Source of the DNA: Dorea longicatena
Lineage (GTDB): Bacteria; Bacillota; Clostridia; Lachnospirales; Lachnospiraceae
DNA length: 64,000 bases
NCBI RefSeq assembly: GCF_024168045.1
Contig: NZ_CP100126.1
Location: 2,893,803-2,957,802 of the forward strand
Direction: 5' to 3'
Part shown: positions 17,279 to 25,851 of the stretch, piece after piece
Numbering within the stretch: the first letter of the stretch is position 1
How the letters are laid out: each line of letters starts with the position of its first letter
Made by a program: the position numbers and the translations under genes
Notes under the pieces: model-generated
The model's input: only the letters and a program-made list of their open reading frames with translations
Told to the model about the DNA's origin: nothing
The model's database searches: none

Positions 17279-18334
17279 ATGAATACCACAGAATTACTTG
17301 AAAAGGCTGTCAGCGCCGGAGCATCCGACATCTTTGTCGTAGCCGGGCGGCCGGTCTCTATGCGCATACATGGTGATATCCGGATGGAAGACAATACCCG
17401 TCTCCTCCCGGATGACACCCGGCGGATTATCGAACAGATCTATGAGCTTGCCGGACATCGTGACATCGGCATACTGGAAGACACAGGCGACGATGATTTC
17501 TCTTTTGCGGTTCCGGGTCTCTCACGGTTCCGCGTCAGCGCATTCAAACAAAGAGGCTCCCTGTCCGTCGTGATCCGTATTATTTCCTTTACTTTGCCGG
17601 ATCCTGCCACATTCGGTATCCCGGAAAAGATCATTCGTTTTGCAGATTTCTCCAAAGGAATGGTACTGGTCACAGGACCTGCCGGAAGCGGGAAATCCAC
17701 TACCCTCGCGTGCATCATCGACCATATCAATAAAAACTATGACAAGCACATCATCACACTGGAGGATCCTCTGGAATTCCTTCACCGGCACAACCGGAGT
17801 ATCGTAAGCCAGCGTGAGATCAATGTTGATACCGAGAATTATGTCACGGCACTGCGTGCTTCCCTGCGCCAGAGTCCGGATGTGATCCTTCTGGGCGAAA
17901 TGCGTGATTACGAGACGATGCAGGTAGCCATGACTGCTGCCGAGACCGGTCATCTGTTATTCTCAACACTGCATACGATCGGTGCTGCCAACACGATCGA
18001 CCGTATCATCGACGTCTTCCCGCCAAATCAGCAGAGACAGATCGCAGTACAGCTTTCCATGGTCCTGCAGGCAGTGGTATCCCAGCAGCTGGTACCGACC
18101 ACAGACGGCGGTCTCACCCCTGCATTCGAGATTATGATCGTCAATCCTGCGATCCGCAATATGATCCGTGATAACAAAATCCCGCAGATCGACGGTCTCA
18201 TCTATTCCTCTGCGGGAAATGATCTGGTCTCTATGGATTCCAGTCTTCTTTCACTTTATAAAAACGGACGCATTACTGCTGACACGGCACTTGCTTATGC
18301 ATCCAATCCGGAAATGTTAAAAAAGAAGCTGTAG
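17279..18334 (+). CDS. pilT: PilT-type type IV pilus motor ATPase
   Basis: 351 residues, the usual PilT length. The N-terminal PAS-like domain begins EKAVSAGASDIFVVAGRPVSMRIHGD, the PilT pattern. Walker A GPAGSGKST lies near residue 136, the Asp box around LEDPLEF, Walker B VILLGEMRD near 204, and the His box ETGHLLFSTLHT follows. The C-terminus has QQLVPTTDGGLTPAFEIMIVNPAIRNMIRD, also PilT-like. It should power pilin retraction or, as the only motor ATPase in the operon, both directions of movement. AGGAGG lies 5 bp before the ATG. It is the last gene of the operon and shares a hairpin terminator with the convergent Hpt gene. Confidence 0.95.
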   Translation: MNTTELLEKAVSAGASDIFVVAGRPVSMRIHGDIRMEDNTRLLPDDTRRIIEQIYELAGHRDIGILEDTGDDDFSFAVPGLSRFRVSAFKQRGSLSVVIRIISFTLPDPATFGIPEKIIRFADFSKGMVLVTGPAGSGKSTTLACIIDHINKNYDKHIITLEDPLEFLHRHNRSIVSQREINVDTENYVTALRASLRQSPDVILLGEMRDYETMQVAMTAAETGHLLFSTLHTIGAANTIDRIIDVFPPNQQRQIAVQLSMVLQAVVSQQLVPTTDGGLTPAFEIMIVNPAIRNMIRDNKIPQIDGLIYSSAGNDLVSMDSSLLSLYKNGRITADTALAYASNPEMLKKKL

Positions 18335-18356
18335 GAGATTACTCCTGCAGCTTCTT
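18323..18356. terminator. Shared convergent hairpin between pilT and hpt genes
   Basis: A 15-bp stem (18323-18337 with 18342-18356, one G-U pair) with an ATTA loop overlaps the last codons of both convergent genes. T tracts are modest on either side, so it is a weak bidirectional terminator. Confidence 0.6.
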
Positions 18357-18695
18357 AATTTCTTCAATTGTTGTCTCATATTCTTTTGTTACTTTTTCCA
18401 TTGCTTCCGGTATCCCCGGCTTCTCTCCGGTCCGGTCTCTCAAAAGTTCTGTAAGCTCACTGCTCACTTCATACAGACGGTCAAAGGAAAGATTCTGACA
18501 TACCCCTTTCAGTGTGTGTGCACCACGAAAAGCTTCTTCGTAATTGTTATCCCCCAAAGACTGCTTTAACAGTGGATAACTCTGATCTTCAAGGAACTTT
18601 AATGTGAATTTCCGGATCAGTGCTTCACTGGGAAGGCGTCTTAAGACATCTTCATAGTTTCCTCCAATCGCTTCATAGCATTCCTGTATTGTCAT
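18339..18695 (-). CDS. Hpt-domain phosphotransfer protein
   Basis: 118 residues, a stand-alone histidine phosphotransfer domain. The phospho-acceptor His is in AFRGAHTLKGVCQNL (about residue 59), the classic HPt motif. It would relay phosphate between receiver domains. The hybrid histidine kinase about 1.6 kb upstream on the same strand ends in a receiver domain but has no Hpt of its own, so the two may form one phosphorelay (inference). It is convergent with pilT. Confidence 0.9.
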   Translation of the reverse strand: MTIQECYEAIGGNYEDVLRRLPSEALIRKFTLKFLEDQSYPLLKQSLGDNNYEEAFRGAHTLKGVCQNLSFDRLYEVSSELTELLRDRTGEKPGIPEAMEKVTKEYETTIEEIKKLQE

Positions 18696-18819
18696 TTTTT
18701 ATCTCCTGTCTATATAAGATTTCTTTATTGTAGCACATTCTTTTGCAGAAATTAATGGTTTTCGACATTCTTCACATAATCTCTACATTCTTTTACACAA
18801 CATATCCGTCATTTCCGAT

Positions 18820-19395
18820 CTAATTCTGGAAAGACACGATCACTTCTTTTCCATTCGATACATTTTCGAACATGCCCTTGATCACTTTCTTGGCGTTCTT
18901 GTCTGCATTTTCAAGAAATCCGTATTCATCCGATCCGGCTTTTTCCTTTGCTTTCTTCTCAGCCTCTGCGACAAGTTCCATAACCGCCTCTTTATCGATA
19001 CTCATAATCGCAAAATTCGTATCATATATCTTCAGATCACTGGATTTGATCTTAATAGAATCCTCATTGACCGTGCAGTGCGGAATAGATATCTGGATCT
19101 TGTCGTCTGTCTCCTTTATGACAGCTTTCTGTACATCCAGTCCCGCAGTCACTGTCGTCTTGTATTGTACGAGAAATCTGTTCTTGTTGATCAGCGGGAT
19201 CTCTCCCTTTGTGCTCCTGAATACATCCGAGATGATCATCTTCTGTGTCGTCAGCTCCGCTGCATCTTCCAGCGTCGTCTCAAGCGGTATGCTCTCTTCT
19301 TTCGGACCGGTAATATGCTTATATATGGCTATCGAACCGATGCTGATCGCAATGGCAAGAACTGCCGCAATGATTATTTTAGCTTTTGTCTTCAT
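18820..19395 (-). CDS. DUF4230-family membrane-anchored protein
   Basis: 191 residues. One N-terminal membrane helix (about 5-25) is followed by an extracytoplasmic domain beginning ELTTQKMIISDVF with the KNRFLVQYKTTVTAGLDVQK and HCTVNEDSIKI blocks, matching the DUF4230 pattern, whose function is unknown. It starts 13 bp after the YitT gene stop, probably in one transcript with it. No catalytic motif is seen. Confidence 0.75.
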   Translation of the reverse strand: MKTKAKIIIAAVLAIAISIGSIAIYKHITGPKEESIPLETTLEDAAELTTQKMIISDVFRSTKGEIPLINKNRFLVQYKTTVTAGLDVQKAVIKETDDKIQISIPHCTVNEDSIKIKSSDLKIYDTNFAIMSIDKEAVMELVAEAEKKAKEKAGSDEYGFLENADKNAKKVIKGMFENVSNGKEVIVSFQN

Positions 19396-19408
19396 ATGTT
19401 TTCCTCCG

Positions 19409-20281
19409 TTAAAATGATTTAACTTTCGGCCGGTAGCGCATATCGGATACCGTGTATACGGTTACAAATGCCTCCGGATCTTTTTTACTGACATAATTCA
19501 TCAGTTTCTGATATTCGTTCTTATCTACGATTGTAATGATCTCTCTGTATTTCTGCATATTGTAAGCACCCATTGCCTCGTAGAACGTTGCCCCGCTGTG
19601 CAGCTCATGTAAAATAAACTGGCGCACCTCTTCTTCATATTTTGTAATGATACAGACACGTCTCTTTACATTCTGTCCAAAGATAAAATGATCCAGCACA
19701 ATACCGTTAAAGTATGTACCAAGCACACTCAGTACAACCGCTTTTTTATCATAGATCAATGCGGAAGAAAGTGCCACACACATTCCTGAGATGGACATCG
19801 CTTTTCCCAGTTCGACATGAAGATATTTATTCATGATCTTTGCCACGATATCCAGTCCGCCGGACGACGCATTCATATTAAATAAGATGCTGAGTCCGAA
19901 GCTTACAACCAGAATATAACATAACACATCCAGTTCCGTACTATTTGTCAACGATTCAAAATCCGGAAATACATGTTCAAATACTGCCAGATACAGTGGC
20001 AGCAAAATACTTGTATATACCGTCTTCGCCCCAAATTCTTTCCCACAGGTTATAAATCCGATCAGCAGTAAGACCACATTCAGTATCATCGTAACCGTTG
20101 ATACATGTAACGGTACATAATGCGCAATAATGATCGCCAGCGCAGATACGCTGCTGATCGAGGTCTGGCTCGGAATCAGGAAGAAATACACGGCCGCAGC
20201 GATGATCCCCACTGCTATCGTCATGACGGCAATTTCTTTTAGATTGTCCGGTGTGACAACCTGTTTTTTTTCTTTGTTCAT
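19409..20281 (-). CDS. YitT-family membrane protein (DUF161/DUF2179)
   Basis: About 290 residues. Five to six membrane segments (about 15-195) include the SSGGLDIVAKIMNKY block of the YitT family. A soluble C-terminal DUF2179 domain (about 205-285) follows with REIITIVDKNEYQKLMNYV and DPEAFVTVYTVSDMRY. Molecular function is not established; some relatives have been linked to export or spore traits. The ATG at 20281 is favoured over a GTG at 20296 because GGGG lies upstream of it. It lies directly downstream of the hybrid kinase. Confidence 0.85.
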   Translation of the reverse strand: MNKEKKQVVTPDNLKEIAVMTIAVGIIAAAVYFFLIPSQTSISSVSALAIIIAHYVPLHVSTVTMILNVVLLLIGFITCGKEFGAKTVYTSILLPLYLAVFEHVFPDFESLTNSTELDVLCYILVVSFGLSILFNMNASSGGLDIVAKIMNKYLHVELGKAMSISGMCVALSSALIYDKKAVVLSVLGTYFNGIVLDHFIFGQNVKRRVCIITKYEEEVRQFILHELHSGATFYEAMGAYNMQKYREIITIVDKNEYQKLMNYVSKKDPEAFVTVYTVSDMRYRPKVKSF

Positions 20282-20298
20282 TTTTTTATTCCCCACTT

Positions 20299-22317
20299 TT
20301 ATAAATATTTCATCATCGTTGGCGCAAGAATATTCATATCAACAGGCTTGGCAACGTGATCATTCATCCCGACAGAAAGCGCCTTCTGTCTGTCTTCTGC
20401 AAAGGCATTGGCAGTCATAGCTATGATCGGGATCATCGCTTTTTTATCATCCTTCATCTTCCGGATGGTTAATGTCGTATCGAACCCATTCATAACCGGC
20501 ATCTGAATATCCATAAGGATCATCTTGTAATAGTCCGCATCTGCCTTTTCAATCATGCTGATACATGCAACTCCGTCAGTTGCAACTTCGACAATACACC
20601 CTTCTTCTTTCAACAGTTCTGTCGCGATCTCCGCATTGATCTCATTGTCTTCGACCAGCAGGACCCGGACGCCTTTTAGCGACTTCTTACTTCGTGGATT
20701 CTGATTTTTCTTCTCTAAAGCTTCTTCTTTTGATGCTTTTTTGCAAGGGATCGTCACTGTAAAAGTGGATCCCTCACCAAGTTTACTTTCCACCTCTATC
20801 GTACCACCCATCAGATCCACAAGCTTTTTCACGATTCCCATGCCGATGCCGCTGCCCTCAATATGGGTAATCGTAGAAGTCCGCTCTCTTTCGAACGCTT
20901 CAAAGATATGTTTTTGGAACTCTTCTGCCATACCAATTCCATTATCGGTAATACTGATGATCATATCGCACCAGTCTTCCTTCTCACAAGGTCTCTGTGC
21001 AACCTTACAGGATATTGTACCGCCCGCATTTGTATACTTGACCGCATTACTTATGATGTTGATGCAGACTTCCGATAAATGTGGTTCATCCACATATACA
21101 TACGGATACAGGATCTGTTCTGTCATACACAGAGTCTGATTCTTACTTTCTGCCTGTTGCTGGAACATTGTAACACAATTCGTAAAGTCTTCCCGGACAT
21201 CCGACACGGCATACTGCATTTCGACCTTGTTATTTTCAATTCTTGCAAGATCCAGGACATTACTGAGTAACGATAAAAGTTTTTCCCCGCATACCTGAAT
21301 GTTATCGATATATCTGCCAAGTTTTTCTGTGTCTTCCAGATGTCTGGATGCCAGATCCGCATAACCAATGATCGCATTCATAGGCGTTCTGATGTCATGG
21401 GACATATTGAAAAGAAATGCGGATTTGGCTTTACTTGCAACTTCCGCATTTAATTTAGCTTCCCGCAGTTCTTCCTCCTGCCTCAATTCCCGCAGTTTTT
21501 CATCTGTCACATCCCGGTTTGCAAGCAGCACCGATGTAATATTTCCGTCTTTATCATAGTTCTGTGGAACGATCATGGCAAGGAACCATTTCCCATCCTT
21601 TTTTTTGAATTCAAAAGACATGGACTCTTTATTACGAAGCCGTGCGGCCATGGTCTGTGTATCAAAAAAATCTATGTACTTTTGTACAAACGGTTCTGCT
21701 ATCACATCTTTGATGACCTCAAACTGCGAATCCCAGTCCGCGCTTTTTTTCGAAATGCCCAGCTCCATTTTCCGGGATCTTTTCACAAGTTCGATCTTCT
21801 TTGTCTTTAAATCCAGACGTGAGATGTGATAATAAGCGGTCCCTAATGCACTGATTGCCCGGTGCGCCTCTTCCACCTGTTTTCCCAGCGTAACCGGGAA
21901 TTCTTCCCCTGTCATCTGGTCTCTGTCCGGTACTGACTGATGCAGATGCTTAACCAGCCATTTCCCGTTCACCTTTTTATAGATAATGCTAAACCGTGTG
22001 TCCATCTCAAAACAGACGGATCCATCTTCAAATAAACCGGTAAAGACTACCGATCCATACGCAAGGATCTGGTCATCACCAAGCTCTGCTTCTTCCTGCT
22101 GTAAATCTCTTATTTTAAGTCTGATTTTTCCTCTTTGTTTTACATCGAATTTATATGATTCCTGAAATTCATGCAGATTCCTGAAAAACTCATGCTTTCC
22201 TGTTCCGATTATACTACTGTTATCATCAAAGAAGTTTTCAAAGCCTATATCATCTACGGATTCCGTGTCGATATAAAATTTTAAAAGCTGCTCTGTAAGT
22301 TGTTTAAAATCATCCAT
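20299..22317 (-). CDS. Hybrid histidine kinase with NTF2/SnoaL-like and PAS sensor
   Basis: About 672 residues, no membrane segment. The N-terminal domain (about 1-125), ending RFSIIYKKVNGKWLVKHLHQSVP, has the pattern of SnoaL/NTF2-like folds. A PAS-like domain follows (about 145-275), then HisKA with NMSHDIRTPMNAIIGYADLA (His about 305), HATPase with NISNAVKY, DNGIGM and GSGIGMGI, and a C-terminal receiver with DIQMPVMNGFD (Asp about 602). It is a cytosolic hybrid kinase whose ligand is unknown. The ATG at 22317 has AGAGGGA at 6 bp. The nearby Hpt protein is a likely relay partner. Confidence 0.9.
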   Translation of the reverse strand: MDDFKQLTEQLLKFYIDTESVDDIGFENFFDDNSSIIGTGKHEFFRNLHEFQESYKFDVKQRGKIRLKIRDLQQEEAELGDDQILAYGSVVFTGLFEDGSVCFEMDTRFSIIYKKVNGKWLVKHLHQSVPDRDQMTGEEFPVTLGKQVEEAHRAISALGTAYYHISRLDLKTKKIELVKRSRKMELGISKKSADWDSQFEVIKDVIAEPFVQKYIDFFDTQTMAARLRNKESMSFEFKKKDGKWFLAMIVPQNYDKDGNITSVLLANRDVTDEKLRELRQEEELREAKLNAEVASKAKSAFLFNMSHDIRTPMNAIIGYADLASRHLEDTEKLGRYIDNIQVCGEKLLSLLSNVLDLARIENNKVEMQYAVSDVREDFTNCVTMFQQQAESKNQTLCMTEQILYPYVYVDEPHLSEVCINIISNAVKYTNAGGTISCKVAQRPCEKEDWCDMIISITDNGIGMAEEFQKHIFEAFERERTSTITHIEGSGIGMGIVKKLVDLMGGTIEVESKLGEGSTFTVTIPCKKASKEEALEKKNQNPRSKKSLKGVRVLLVEDNEINAEIATELLKEEGCIVEVATDGVACISMIEKADADYYKMILMDIQMPVMNGFDTTLTIRKMKDDKKAMIPIIAMTANAFAEDRQKALSVGMNDHVAKPVDMNILAPTMMKYL

Positions 22318-22512
22318 AACCAATCCCTCTCATCCCGTATATCTTGAACAACTTTTTGTTTTTCCAGTTTTCTTGTTTACTTCATTTTAACATAATATCG
22401 CAGCACTGGGGACGGTGTTTATGGCTTTTTTACTGTCTTTTTATGTAATGCACGAATACAAATATAATACAGACTAATCACCGGTGGAAGCAATAATGCC
22501 GAAAACTAAAAT

Positions 22513-22983
22513 TTATTTTACACACGCTTTTGCCGTATACGAATCTACATTTATTTCAATTACACATACCGCATTTATCATTTTTTCATTAATTTCATGT
22601 TCCTCTCCGGTTTGCTCTCTCATAAGAATGCGAAGTGCCGCGCACTTATCCGCTGCATTCTGGAGGATTTTTGCTTTCCCTCGGCACATGACACTCGCAT
22701 ATTCAGCACTATATTTGCAGGGAACATCTGCTTCTATAAGTTTTTCTCCGTAATCAATTTCCACAAAAACACTGTTATTTTTCCGAATGCAATCCAGTTT
22801 ATGCCCCACTTTCGCACTATGAACATAAAATGTTAGTTTCCCGCCGTTTATCTGATAACCGTAATGAAGCGGTACAACATATGGGTATTCATCATCTAAT
22901 ACCCCCAGATGTAAATACTTTGCACTCGACAATATTTTTTCAATCTTGTGTATATCTGTGATTTCTCTATCTTTTCTTCTCAT
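22513..22983 (-). CDS. Pyridoxamine 5'-phosphate oxidase-family (NimA-like) protein
   Basis: 156 residues with the split beta-barrel FMN-binding pattern of NimA/PNPOx-like proteins: HLGVLDDEYPYVVPLHYGY (about 25-45), a KLTFYVHSAKVGHKLDCI block, and SVMCRGKAKIL. The relatives bind flavin and include 5-nitroimidazole reductases; the specific substrate is unknown. It is monocistronic and divergent from the AraC-type regulator, with no evident link to it. Confidence 0.85.
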   Translation of the reverse strand: MRRKDREITDIHKIEKILSSAKYLHLGVLDDEYPYVVPLHYGYQINGGKLTFYVHSAKVGHKLDCIRKNNSVFVEIDYGEKLIEADVPCKYSAEYASVMCRGKAKILQNAADKCAALRILMREQTGEEHEINEKMINAVCVIEINVDSYTAKACVK

Positions 22984-23305
22984 ATTATTCCTTCCTTATA
23001 ATCACATGTCAGTTCTACAATCAGAATTTGCCATTTCACTTATTACTATTTTTTATTTGAAAACTAATTTTATTTTACATCCTTATTTCTTTGCATACAA
23101 GAAAAAACACATTGCCTTTTTTGGGGAAACTTATAAAGGAAGAGGCACCGTTTAATACTTGGTTTGAAAACTGATGGAAGAATAACACGATACTGTGATA
23201 GAATAAGGAAAACGGTTAAACTAACTATTGCTGAGTGAGCAACAGCAAAAGTAAGCATGACTGGAAAGTGCTTGTGATCTTAGGGATTAAGAGAGGATAC
23301 AGATT
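22984..23305. other. Intergenic region between nim-like and araC-like genes
   Basis: 322 bp, AT-rich. It should contain divergent promoters for the flavoprotein gene (minus) and the AraC-type gene (plus). A TTGAAA near 23164 with TAGAAT-like elements downstream is a weak candidate for the plus promoter. I see no ORF, tRNA or structured RNA I can support. Confidence 0.4.
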
Positions 23306-24223
23306 ATGGAAGATTCTTACGTATTACAACTGTTGAAACCAAAGTTTAAAGATTTTCATTTGTGTTTCTGCGGGTTTGCAGAATGCAAGCCATTACATAG
23401 CTACGGGCCAGCCGCAAGACCCAATTATATTTTGCATTATGTAATGAAGGGCAAAGGTATCTATCAGGTCGGCGAAACGAAGTATCAGCTGAAAGAAGGG
23501 CAAGCCTTTCTGATCGAGCCGGAAAGCCTTACCTTTTATCAGGCAGATAAAACGGACCCATGGTCTTACCTTTGGGTAGGATTTGGTGGTACGGAAGCAC
23601 AGAGATTTGTCAGAGATCTTGGACTGAACAGTCGTCAGCTTACATGCGAGTGTGAATATGGAGAAGAACTGAAAGAAATTGTATTTGAAATGCTTCATCA
23701 TACATGTTCAACTGCAGAAAATCTTTACTATCTCCAGGGGAAGCTCTATCAGTTTTTCTCAGTACTGGCTCGCGGGATTGAAATTCAGCAATATTCGAAT
23801 GATACAAAAGAAAGCATACATGTGCAGGAGGCAATTTCCTATATAAAGAATTACTATTCACAGAAAATCACAGTGGAAGATATAGCAAATTATTTGGCAC
23901 TAAATCGAAGCTATTTATATACAATATTTATGAACAGTCTCGGAATCTCTCCAAAAGATTTTTTGACGGAATTTCGAATTTCCAGAGGAAAGGAGCAGCT
24001 CGCACTTACAGATCTGTCTGTGGAGGAGATTGCAGTTTCCTGTGGCTATCGTAATTCCCTTGCTTTCGGTAAAGTATTTAAGCAGAAAATGGGAATAACG
24101 CCGACCCAATATCGTAACGACAACAGAAAGGATGCCCGAAAACGATTGATCTGTGTACAAAATGAACTGAAAGAATATAAGAAGCATAAAACAATTTATG
24201 TGGGAGACATTGAAAAAGAATAG
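23306..24223 (+). CDS. AraC-family transcriptional regulator of alpha-galactoside operon
   Basis: 305 residues. An N-terminal cupin-like ligand domain (about 15-150) has PARPNYILHYVMKGKGIYQVG and EGQAFLIEPESLTFYQAD. A C-terminal double helix-turn-helix (about 175-275) has VEDIANYLALNRSYLYTIFMNSLGISPKDFL and the AraC signature IAVSCGYRNSLAFGKVFKQKMGITPTQYR. It lies just upstream of and co-directional with a sugar symporter and an alpha-galactosidase, so it is probably their activator, with an alpha-galactoside such as melibiose or raffinose as inducer (inference). Confidence 0.93.
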   Translation: MEDSYVLQLLKPKFKDFHLCFCGFAECKPLHSYGPAARPNYILHYVMKGKGIYQVGETKYQLKEGQAFLIEPESLTFYQADKTDPWSYLWVGFGGTEAQRFVRDLGLNSRQLTCECEYGEELKEIVFEMLHHTCSTAENLYYLQGKLYQFFSVLARGIEIQQYSNDTKESIHVQEAISYIKNYYSQKITVEDIANYLALNRSYLYTIFMNSLGISPKDFLTEFRISRGKEQLALTDLSVEEIAVSCGYRNSLAFGKVFKQKMGITPTQYRNDNRKDARKRLICVQNELKEYKKHKTIYVGDIEKE

Positions 24224-24235
24224 ACAAAATGTTTT

Positions 24236-24330
24236 AAAAAACATCCAATACCTAACATTTGGGATATAACCCTTAACAAAAAGGTATAACGGATGTTTTT
24301 TTTGTACGCTATACTTGTATCAACAAACAT
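24236..24330 (+). promoter_or_regulatory. Putative activator-dependent promoter of the alpha-galactoside operon
   Basis: A good -10 (TATACT at about 24309-24314) lacks a recognisable -35, typical of AraC-activated promoters. Upstream, AACATCC (about 24240) and GGATGTT (about 24292) form an inverted repeat flanking two ACCTAACA/ACCCTTAACA-like repeats that could be regulator sites. The role is inferred. Confidence 0.45.
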
Positions 24331-24399
24331 AAGGAACACGTGCACAGGTTTCTTCACTCAAATAAAAAATAAACAAAGGAGTATTAGAGGAGGAGAATC

Positions 24400-25818
24400 A
24401 TGGGAAATCAAAAAGAAACTCAGAAAAATCCGCAATATAAATATGCGTCTACAAGAGAAAAATTATGTTTTGGAATTGGGGCAATCGGTAAAGACGCGAT
24501 TTGCAATTTAGTAGGAGCATTTTTAATGCTTTATTTTACAGATACATTGTATCTGGCACCGGCATTTGTCGGCGTACTGTTTTTTGTGGCAAGAATATGG
24601 GATGCGATCAATGACCCGATGATGGGTATGATTGTTGACAATACACATACACGTTTTGGTAAATTCAGAATCTGGCTTGTAATCGGAACATTGGTAAATT
24701 CAGTTGTATTTGTTTTGCTATTCCACAGTTTTAACCTGTCAGGAACAGCATTGTACGTATATGTATCCGTTATGTATATCTTATATGGAATGACTTATAC
24801 GATCATGGATGTCCCTTACTGGTCATGGCTTCCGAACTTGACAAATGATCCGCACGAACGTGAAAAAGTATCCGTAATTCCAAGATTTTTCGCAAGTCTT
24901 GCAGGATTTTCAGTAGCAACATTTGGGCTTTACATCATCAACTACCTGAACAAAGTTGCAGGCGAGAGCAATCTCTACGCAGAAAAAGGATATACACTTT
25001 TCGCAATCATTATCGCAGTTATTTTCATCGTTACAATCGGCATTACTGTATTTAATGTAAAAGAGGAATCAACATTAGGTATATCAGCAGAAAAGACAAG
25101 TCTGAAACAGGCATTTCAGGTAATTGTAAAAAATGATCAGCTGCTTGCATTTATCGGATTACTTTTGACATTTAACCTTTGTACACAGATTGCAAAAAGC
25201 TTTGCTGTATATTATTTCAAATGTGTATGCCATGATGAATATCTGTATTCTATTTTTGGATTTGCGATTATTGCTGAGATGGCGGGACTTTTATGCTTCC
25301 CGAAAATTGCAGAAAAAATTAGCCGTGAAAAAGTATACGCATTTGCATGCGGACTTCCGATTGTTGGATTTGTACTGCTCGGTGCAGCAGGATATGTAGC
25401 ACCACAGAGCAAGGTGTTAGTTATTGTATGTTGTGCATTACTTTTCTTCGGCTCAGGTCTTTCACTTGGAGTAACAACATGCTGTATGGCAGATGTTATC
25501 GACTATGGAGAAGTGAAGTTTGGTGTACGAAATGAAAGCGTAACATGTTCTGCACAGACATTCCTTATGAAGGCAGCCATGGCAGCAGCAGGTGGATTAA
25601 CAGGAATTGGTCTTCAGATTGTAGGATACAACGCAAAAGCGGTAACGCAGAGCACAGCAACCGTAATGGGTATTCGCGTGTTAATGATTGTAATTCCAAT
25701 CATTCTTGCATTTGCTAGCTTTGGTATTTACAAAAAATACTACATTTTAAAAGGTGAGAAGATGGAAGAAATCACAAGAAAAGTAAATGAAATGCATGCG
25801 AAAAAGCAGACAGCTTAA
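24400..25818 (+). CDS. GPH-family (MelB-type) sugar:cation symporter
   Basis: 472 residues with 12 predicted membrane segments. The N-terminal block DAICNLVGAFLMLYFTDTL, FFVARIWDAINDPMMGMIVDNT and FGKFRIWLV are hallmark sequences of glycoside-pentoside-hexuronide:cation symporters (MelB, XynB type), including the conserved Asp in DAINDP. It should import alpha-galactosides with a cation. GAGGAGG lies upstream of the ATG. The next gene is an alpha-galactosidase without a signal peptide, consistent with intracellular hydrolysis of the imported sugar. Confidence 0.93.
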   Translation: MGNQKETQKNPQYKYASTREKLCFGIGAIGKDAICNLVGAFLMLYFTDTLYLAPAFVGVLFFVARIWDAINDPMMGMIVDNTHTRFGKFRIWLVIGTLVNSVVFVLLFHSFNLSGTALYVYVSVMYILYGMTYTIMDVPYWSWLPNLTNDPHEREKVSVIPRFFASLAGFSVATFGLYIINYLNKVAGESNLYAEKGYTLFAIIIAVIFIVTIGITVFNVKEESTLGISAEKTSLKQAFQVIVKNDQLLAFIGLLLTFNLCTQIAKSFAVYYFKCVCHDEYLYSIFGFAIIAEMAGLLCFPKIAEKISREKVYAFACGLPIVGFVLLGAAGYVAPQSKVLVIVCCALLFFGSGLSLGVTTCCMADVIDYGEVKFGVRNESVTCSAQTFLMKAAMAAAGGLTGIGLQIVGYNAKAVTQSTATVMGIRVLMIVIPIILAFASFGIYKKYYILKGEKMEEITRKVNEMHAKKQTA

Positions 25819-25851
25819 GAGCCAACAATTAAATTGTAAAAGGGGTATTAT

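Noticed and set aside
23070..23258. Small ORFs in the gap between the nim-like and araC-like genes
   Set aside because: No ribosome sites, low-complexity Phe/Lys-rich translations and no neighbouring logic.
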